From the IMG/VR virus record IMGVR_UViG_3300027985_000091, positions 1-20,414 of that record: 20,414 nt of DNA. One strand, written 5' to 3'. This document shows positions 14,965 to 20,414 of this stretch, in pieces (within the stretch, counting starts at the first letter, position 1; the number at the start of each line of letters is the position of its first letter). Below the pieces are notes generated by a model that was given only the letters and a program-made list of their open reading frames with translations, was not told where the DNA came from and ran no database searches. Source of the stretch: a virus. The translations under genes and the position numbers were made by a program.

Positions 14965-17900
14965 AGCATACATTCAAGGCGTTGAATATGCCGCAGTAGA
15001 TGATTATACAATCAAGCAACAGGGCGGGGCTGTCTCACAAACTACAATCACAGTTTACCTTGGAACCGGATCGGCTCCCGAACCTCTTCAGAGTGTATCA
15101 CTGTCACTTGACTCTGTTGTCATTTTTGGCGGGATAGTAAAAAGCTCCACCACTCCCGAATGGTCAACAACGTATGAATCATATGTATTTGTACTTGAGT
15201 GTCTTTCATGGGAAGCTGTTTTCAACTTCAGAACCATCAAACAAACATGGTTCAATAAAAAGTATTCCGAGATTGTACAAGATATCTTTGACACATATCT
15301 GACCGAAGAAAACTTGACAGCCGGAACAATCACGGCAACAACCGATGTCATCAAAAAGTACGAGGTACAGGACAAAAAGATTTTCGATGTACTCAGTGAT
15401 ATTGCAAAAAAAGTAGGCGGTGCGACATTTTATATCACCCCGCTGAAAGTGTTCAACTTCATTGTGCAGTCAGATTTTGCATCGATTTCAGCGCCAACTC
15501 ATATATCAAAACTTAAACTATCGAATGACTTTTCCGATATCAGAACTGTTCAAACTGTGCGCGGCTCTACTTCCCGGGTAACGGGCGAATCTACAAATGC
15601 AGCGCTCGTTTCATCAATCGCAACAAAAAGCGGATTGTCTGGAAAAATTGAATCAGTCATAACAGACAGTACAATTAGAAACACCACGGCGGCAGCAACA
15701 GAAGCAGCAAACCAGCTTGCGGTATATGGCGAAACTGAAAAGATATTAACCTGTCATACTCTCGACCTTGCATCCTCGCAGCTGTTTACAATGTGGTATG
15801 TGAATCAACCGGCGCTTGGAATAGTTGGATACTTTGTCATCACCGACAGGACAATTACTCATCTTTCTGGTAACGATGTCAATATAAATCTGACACTCAG
15901 GAACCGGAACTTTTTCACCCGGTATGGATACTCACTCAAGGCCGCCGCAAACGAAGCAGAAACAGTTTCCCGCATTGTGTCAGATTATGCAGCAGACAAC
16001 CGGCTATCACCAAACGACAAGATACAGACAAAAATTGACTGGACAACAATCTCCGGAGAGGTTGCGCAATATAACGCACTCGCAGATTCGTACGGCGTTG
16101 TCACTGAAAAAACCGCGTATAATGCAGCGTTCCAGGCACTCGCAGATACACTCAATAACGGCGTGACTTGGACAACCGGCCTGCCTGAATGGTTAACGGA
16201 AGACAACATGAGCGTGACAGAATCAATTGATTTTGATTCATTCCGGGCATTATGGGCTGATTATTTTGCGGCACGTGAAGCACTGGTAACAGCTTGTACG
16301 AATGTTGTCAACCAAGCGGCGGAAGATGCACAGACAGCAGCAGAGAATGCACAAACCGCAGCAGACGCAGCCGCTAAAATCTGGATACAGACAACAGCGC
16401 CGACAATTGGCTCAAGGCCGAATGCTATCAACGGCGATACATGGATTGATTCTGACAATGGAAATGTTTTCTATTCTGCAATTTCTGGCTCATGGGTACT
16501 TCAAACAACCTCACTTCCGCTTGATCCTACAATGTATTATTCGTTTGACGAAATACCAGAGATTCCGGACAACACAGCAGGAATTACATATCTTATAGGA
16601 AGCAACCATGCAGATATATGGACTGGATGGACTACTGGCGGCACTGGCGCGCCTACTGTTACATATTCAAACGGAGAGGCTATTCTCACATTTGCCGGAG
16701 CAGCGACAAATGTATCATTTGTTGCACCAACCACAATTGGAATCAACGGTAAAAACTTAATTTATTCTATAAATGCAGATCCAGCATTTATAATATCCTC
16801 TTATATTCAGATATTATCTACACCTTTTACAGTCCAAGACGTAATAAAGCCAAATTTAATAAAAGATACATATATAATTAGAAATGTTATAGTATCGGAT
16901 GCAACAGGTGTGAATCGGTTGTATTTTAGATTTGACGTAAATGCAGCATGTATAGTGAAAATTAAGTTTTTTTATCTTGGAACTGGTGCAACATTAAGCA
17001 AATGTATAGATAATTCAAAAAATGGCAAGAACGGTACTTTAAATGCCGTTACGCCAAAAGATGGAATATCTGGAAAAGCTGCATGGTTTAACAAAACCAA
17101 TTCTTCAATAGCAATTGAAAATAATAATACTGGTAAGCAGTTTTTTTCTTGTTGGGTCGAGGGTAAAACAAGGGATGCAGGCGTTTTATATATAGTTGAC
17201 TCGAAATATTCATTTTCATTTGCATACTATTTTGCCATTTCATCAATATCGCTATCACTTGTGATATCAGGTGATGGATCAACAACAAAGGTAGTAAGCT
17301 ACCCGACAACATTTACTGAAGATTGCCACATAGCTTGGTCTTTTAAACCATCAGTAGGTATCTATATATATAAAAACGGGGTAAAAGTTGCTGAATTAAC
17401 TACTGGAATACCTTCAGAGATATTTGCATCTTCTGCTCAAGCATATTTAGGCCGGAGGGATATATCATCAACACCATTATGGTTTGATGGCTGGATTGAC
17501 GAGGTTGTCAGATTTGACTACATCCCTACCGATGCCGAAATCCTGGGACTCTACAAAGCAAAAGCGCTCCCCAAAGCATACACATTCGCACAGTACCAAA
17601 ACGAACAAGCTGCAACTGACGGCGTGATCATGCCGCAAGAAAAAAAAGCCGTCTATACAAACTGGTTTGCAATCAACGGCAACGGATCAACTACCGGAAG
17701 TTACTGGACAGCCAGAGCTAAAGCAGTTTCCTTGTCAGTCTCCGTCACGTCGATTGACACAGCCAGAAACGCGCTATTCTCATACCTATACACAACGCCT
17801 GGTGTTTTGATAACCGCCTATTGGTTGTCGCCTATCACAATTTCAACGGCAACATACAATGCCCTGTGGTCAGATTATTATTCAGCTGAAGCAGCATTGC

Positions 17901-20062
17901 TCAATGCAATATCGAATGCAGAGGCAATAATATCACCTGCCACGTACTCGCCAAAATATCGCGGCATAGGTAGATTGTCTTCAACATCTACAGCCTTGTT
18001 TGCTGGCTACTCTGTATCATCAGCAGGCGGAATAGTTTCAACAGGAAATGTCACGCCAAATACAGGCGACTTCATGGTGAATTATTTTAATGCAGGAGTT
18101 TCAACGCTTGCTGTATTTTTATGGAACGGGTCAGCATGGACGCAGACAGGGGTAACGGCAGAGCATAGGGCGGCAGCAATAGAGGATATTTTTAGGCTGA
18201 ATATTGCGGGAATTGTAATAGATGAAGGCACTGTATATATTGAAAGCGTTATATATAAACTATTTGCAAAATACATAAAAATATTGACTGGCGGGTCGTT
18301 CAGAAGTGGGGACAGGTATGACGAGCTTGGAGCAATTATAGACGATTTTGCCAAGGGTGCGTTCATCGGTTCTGACGGTACGGTCAAACTTGCTCAGATA
18401 GAGTTTTCGGGAGACATGGACGCAGACAATAGTGTTATACGAGGAGTCCCGACATATGATTATAGAGATTATGTAAAAGTTCCAATACCTCCTACTTTTT
18501 CGTGGTCTCTGCCTTTTGGAATTTATACAGACGGAAAGGGAAATTATTCAACAGATTTTGATATTGACGATTACCTTCCGGTCATTGCCGGAACAACATA
18601 TTATATTTCAACAACTGGTAGTGATTCAAATACAGGGCTGTCCTCAACCGATCCGCTTTTAACAATAGCCGCCGCATTGAATAAAGGAGATGCAGCAAAG
18701 TTAATACTTGACGGAGGTGTATATCATTATGGTGTTCTTGGTACATATTCCAGTTCTGGAATATCTCAATCATTGATCATGGAATCACCAAGAGCAAACC
18801 CAGCGATAATATCAACACATAAATTATATACTTGGACAAAAACAGGCGGATATACAAATGTATATCAAGCTACAGAGGCAGCAACGGTATCAGATTGGTG
18901 TTTTGACTCGTATACAGATGACGGTGAAGGTAATTATAACAAGCTGACAAAAGTTGCATCGATAGCACTTGTAGATTCAACCGCCGGTAGTTTTTATCAA
19001 ACAGGCGGTGTCATATATGTTCACACCCCTGATTCACGCGCTCCATCAGGTGATGAGCTAAGAATGTACCTGAATGTACAAAATGTAAAAATGCTCGGCA
19101 ATGTTGATTTATTCATGAAAAATATTCAATTTGAGGGCGGAAACCAGGGGTGTGTATGGCTTCAGGATACCGCTGGCGGGTCTCCAAATATTTACGCGTC
19201 AAGATGTACTTTTAATTACTCTTCAGCAGGTCACGGCGGGTTTCACAGCGAGGGGGCTGGAAATACATTTTTTGTCAGATGTCGTGCGGTCTATAACAAT
19301 CAAGACGGCTTCAACTATCATGAGGGAGATTTTACAAGCGTAACAAAATCTTTGGAAATTGATTGTGTTGGAATGTTGAACGGTGACGATACAGCCGATA
19401 ATGACCAGGGATCGACAACGCACGACGGACTCGTAGCTGTAAGGGTAAACGGAATATACATAAAAAACAAAGCTCAAGGGATTGGAGACATCACAGCCGG
19501 TTCTCAATCTTTGTGTGTAGGAACTGTTGCCGGAGATTCAAAAGCTGTCATTGATGAGGATTATTCCGTATCTTTCTGCGCGTTCGAAGGTGCAGAAATG
19601 TGGCTGTTCGGCTGCACCTCGTATGGATCAAAGTTTGATGTAAGGGCAGATGTTGACGCAACAATATATATAGCTAACTGCAAGTTCGACAGAGCTGGAT
19701 ATAAGGGAGCTGGTGATTATTTCCGATATGATTATCGTGATTCAGTCGGCACTATGTCGCAAGGGGCGGTGGAAAATTATCAAGCATCAGGAGTTGTGTA
19801 TGCACAAAAAGGAAGGCTTGTTGCTGGGTATATAGCAGAGGCATCGGCTGCTGCTGGTGTAGTTTATAACGCACTTGATGCGGCAATACCGGCAAGCTTT
19901 TCTCAATATGTTGCAGCACATGGAACTTATAACAACGGAACTCAGCATATTATTTATATGGTCAGAAGGGCGGACGCAACAACAATCCGCGTATATTATG
20001 AGGGTGGATATGTAGCTGTTACCGCTGCATCAAGTGGCGGTGCATGGTATTTTTCATGGTAA
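14954..20062 (+). CDS. Tail-tip protein: hub-like N-terminus, LamG fibre and beta-helix depolymerase-like C-terminus
   Basis: 1702 residues from ATG 14954, chosen because the upstream part of the frame lies within the tape-measure gene. Rough modules: 1-330 baseplate-hub-like (VIFGGIV, ECLSWEAVFNF, FDVLSDIAKKVGG); 343-454 fibre module copy 1 (ADNRLSPNDK...FDSFRALWADYFAARE); 455-478 Ala/Gln helix; 479-517 GDTWIDSDNGN module; 523-542 and 683-875 LamG halves around an inserted beta module; 877-991 fibre module copy 2; about 1213-1600 right-handed beta-helix opening with YYISTTGSDSNTG; 1600-1702 C-terminal domain, perhaps for trimer formation. No separate Dit gene precedes it. It probably binds and may cleave host surface glycan, though catalytic residues cannot be named. 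Base composition is uneven, with AT-rich tracts at about 16745-17490 and again after 18190. Confidence 0.85.
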   Translation: MALKAYIQGVEYAAVDDYTIKQQGGAVSQTTITVYLGTGSAPEPLQSVSLSLDSVVIFGGIVKSSTTPEWSTTYESYVFVLECLSWEAVFNFRTIKQTWFNKKYSEIVQDIFDTYLTEENLTAGTITATTDVIKKYEVQDKKIFDVLSDIAKKVGGATFYITPLKVFNFIVQSDFASISAPTHISKLKLSNDFSDIRTVQTVRGSTSRVTGESTNAALVSSIATKSGLSGKIESVITDSTIRNTTAAATEAANQLAVYGETEKILTCHTLDLASSQLFTMWYVNQPALGIVGYFVITDRTITHLSGNDVNINLTLRNRNFFTRYGYSLKAAANEAETVSRIVSDYAADNRLSPNDKIQTKIDWTTISGEVAQYNALADSYGVVTEKTAYNAAFQALADTLNNGVTWTTGLPEWLTEDNMSVTESIDFDSFRALWADYFAAREALVTACTNVVNQAAEDAQTAAENAQTAADAAAKIWIQTTAPTIGSRPNAINGDTWIDSDNGNVFYSAISGSWVLQTTSLPLDPTMYYSFDEIPEIPDNTAGITYLIGSNHADIWTGWTTGGTGAPTVTYSNGEAILTFAGAATNVSFVAPTTIGINGKNLIYSINADPAFIISSYIQILSTPFTVQDVIKPNLIKDTYIIRNVIVSDATGVNRLYFRFDVNAACIVKIKFFYLGTGATLSKCIDNSKNGKNGTLNAVTPKDGISGKAAWFNKTNSSIAIENNNTGKQFFSCWVEGKTRDAGVLYIVDSKYSFSFAYYFAISSISLSLVISGDGSTTKVVSYPTTFTEDCHIAWSFKPSVGIYIYKNGVKVAELTTGIPSEIFASSAQAYLGRRDISSTPLWFDGWIDEVVRFDYIPTDAEILGLYKAKALPKAYTFAQYQNEQAATDGVIMPQEKKAVYTNWFAINGNGSTTGSYWTARAKAVSLSVSVTSIDTARNALFSYLYTTPGVLITAYWLSPITISTATYNALWSDYYSAEAALLNAISNAEAIISPATYSPKYRGIGRLSSTSTALFAGYSVSSAGGIVSTGNVTPNTGDFMVNYFNAGVSTLAVFLWNGSAWTQTGVTAEHRAAAIEDIFRLNIAGIVIDEGTVYIESVIYKLFAKYIKILTGGSFRSGDRYDELGAIIDDFAKGAFIGSDGTVKLAQIEFSGDMDADNSVIRGVPTYDYRDYVKVPIPPTFSWSLPFGIYTDGKGNYSTDFDIDDYLPVIAGTTYYISTTGSDSNTGLSSTDPLLTIAAALNKGDAAKLILDGGVYHYGVLGTYSSSGISQSLIMESPRANPAIISTHKLYTWTKTGGYTNVYQATEAATVSDWCFDSYTDDGEGNYNKLTKVASIALVDSTAGSFYQTGGVIYVHTPDSRAPSGDELRMYLNVQNVKMLGNVDLFMKNIQFEGGNQGCVWLQDTAGGSPNIYASRCTFNYSSAGHGGFHSEGAGNTFFVRCRAVYNNQDGFNYHEGDFTSVTKSLEIDCVGMLNGDDTADNDQGSTTHDGLVAVRVNGIYIKNKAQGIGDITAGSQSLCVGTVAGDSKAVIDEDYSVSFCAFEGAEMWLFGCTSYGSKFDVRADVDATIYIANCKFDRAGYKGAGDYFRYDYRDSVGTMSQGAVENYQASGVVYAQKGRLVAGYIAEASAAAGVVYNALDAAIPASFSQYVAAHGTYNNGTQHIIYMVRRADATTIRVYYEGGYVAVTAASSGGAWYFSW

Positions 20063-20067
20063 AATAG

Positions 20068-20090
20068 AGCGGTCATTTCGACCGCTTTTT
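20068..20090 (+). terminator. Terminator closing the structural operon, probably bidirectional
   Basis: AGCGGTC (20068-20074) pairs perfectly with GACCGCT (20080-20086) around ATTTC, followed by T's at 20086-20090. An AAAAT run on the left gives a weaker T-tract for the opposite strand. The convergent regulator gene ends within this hairpin (its stop is at 20073-20075). Confidence 0.85.
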
Positions 20091-20252
20091 ATTTGCCTCA
20101 ACTCTATTGATCTTTTCATTCACAGCCTGCATCACAAACAACCTCACCGCATGTTTTTTAGCATCATCACTGACCTCAAAGCCAGCAATCCCGGCAGCTT
20201 CTTCTATTTGCTTGTCCATCTCTTCAGAGAGCTTGATTACTACTGTTGACAT
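20073..20252 (-). CDS. Ribbon-helix-helix (CopG/Arc-type) DNA-binding protein
   Basis: 59 residues on the - strand, shorter than most gene-finding cut-offs. The start MSTVVIKLSEEMDKQIEEAA is the classic ribbon (alternating TVVIKL strand) plus first helix. It continues with AGFEVSDDAKKHAVRL and FVMQAVNEKINRVEANKK, the second helix and a basic tail. AAAGGTGG stands six bases before the ATG (on the - strand). RHH proteins bind as dimers to short inverted repeats, inserting the two-stranded ribbon into the major groove; targets are often their own promoter. Such repeats lie just upstream at 20280-20311. The gene is alone, convergent with the tail-tip gene, with no toxin partner downstream. It may be a phage regulator or a host gene beyond the phage end. 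Opposite-strand shadow frames here are not genes. Confidence 0.75.
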   Translation of the reverse strand: MSTVVIKLSEEMDKQIEEAAGIAGFEVSDDAKKHAVRLFVMQAVNEKINRVEANKKRSK

Positions 20253-20279
20253 AATTTACCACCTTTGGTATTTAAGATA

Positions 20280-20311
20280 ACTACCGTTACTGTATTGTAG
20301 TATCCGGTAGT
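20280..20311. promoter_or_regulatory. Inverted repeat, probable operator of the RHH gene
   Basis: ACTACCG (20280-20286) and CGGTAGT (20305-20311) are perfect inverted copies 18 bases apart, 28 bases upstream of the RHH start. Between them, the - strand reads TACAAT (20299-20294), a good -10 candidate, although I find no convincing -35. This suits self-repression by blocking RNA polymerase. Inference. Confidence 0.5.
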
Positions 20312-20357
20312 GTTAAAAATCAGTCTTCAATTGCAAATCAATAAACCGTTCTAAATA

Positions 20358-20371
20358 CCCCCATATGGGGG
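20358..20371. promoter_or_regulatory. Perfect CCCCCATATGGGGG palindrome
   Basis: A 14-base perfect palindrome within ATACCCCCATATGGGGGCAA, followed by TATAAT at 20394-20399 on the + strand. C-tract/G-tract palindromes next to promoters are typical operators of CsoR/RcnR/CstR/FrmR-family repressors that respond to metals, sulfide or formaldehyde. The regulated gene would lie beyond the window. The remaining sequence (20253-20414) shows no gene. Confidence 0.45.
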
Positions 20372-20414
20372 CAATAAGAAAATGTGTATCTTTTATAATA
20401 CCTGCTTTTCCAGG

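Noticed and set aside
17088-17312. 74-codon - strand frame in the AT-rich LamG part
   Set aside because: Runs of Leu, Gln and Met from AT-rich complement; no start signals, and antisense to the fibre gene.
20034-20249. 71-codon + strand open frame after the tail-tip gene
   Set aside because: Crosses the terminator and is the complement of the RHH gene, which has an obvious fold and ribosome site.
1-20414. CRISPR arrays, tRNA genes, integrase attachment sites
   Set aside because: No regularly spaced repeats, no cloverleaf sequence and no paired att-like repeats were found on reading both strands.

Overview
The window is the structural half of a tailed double-stranded DNA phage or prophage, almost certainly a siphophage. 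The genes lie on the + strand in the order expected for DNA packaging, head, connector, tail tube, tape measure and tail tip. The cassette of minor capsid protein 2, small connector and minor capsid proteins, and a Gp15-type tail chaperone resembles A118-like phages of Gram-positive (Firmicutes) hosts. Good Shine-Dalgarno sites fit that, but host assignment from sequence alone is uncertain. No integrase, lysis gene, replication gene, tRNA or CRISPR array is visible, so prophage versus free phage cannot be decided.

Layout. 1-345: tail end of a cysteine-rich, coiled-coil protein cut by the window edge. 377-3518: small terminase, large terminase and portal, tightly overlapped. 3549-4089: two small unrecognised genes that overlap out of frame. 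4086-5729: minor capsid protein and scaffold. 5730-5907: non-coding segment with a promoter-like signal, two direct repeats and a long nested hairpin ending in a T-run. 5908-7083: major capsid protein, followed by a terminator. 7131-8754: three poorly known genes, one of them a membrane-anchored coiled coil. 8754-10199: four head-tail connector genes. 10204-10914: major tail protein, followed by a terminator. 10957-11932: two tail assembly chaperones. 11932-14964: tape measure. 14954-20062: one 1702-residue tail-tip protein combining a baseplate-hub-like N-terminus, fibre modules, a LamG domain and a C-terminal beta-helix resembling polysaccharide depolymerases. 20068-20090: terminator closing the operon. 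20073-20252, - strand: a small ribbon-helix-helix regulator. 20253-20414: operator-like inverted repeats and a G/C palindrome.

How the genes work together. Terminase and portal package DNA into a shell built by the capsid protein on the scaffold. The connector proteins close the head and join the tail tube, whose length is set by the tape measure with help from the chaperones. The fused tail-tip protein probably binds and may digest the host surface glycan.

Main points of interest: the major capsid and major tail proteins end in the same 90-residue module (about 50% identical, no gaps); the structured segment before the capsid gene; two genes with no ribosome site but with promoter-like signals placed for leaderless transcripts; and a LamG receptor module that is split by an insert and differs in base composition from its flanks.
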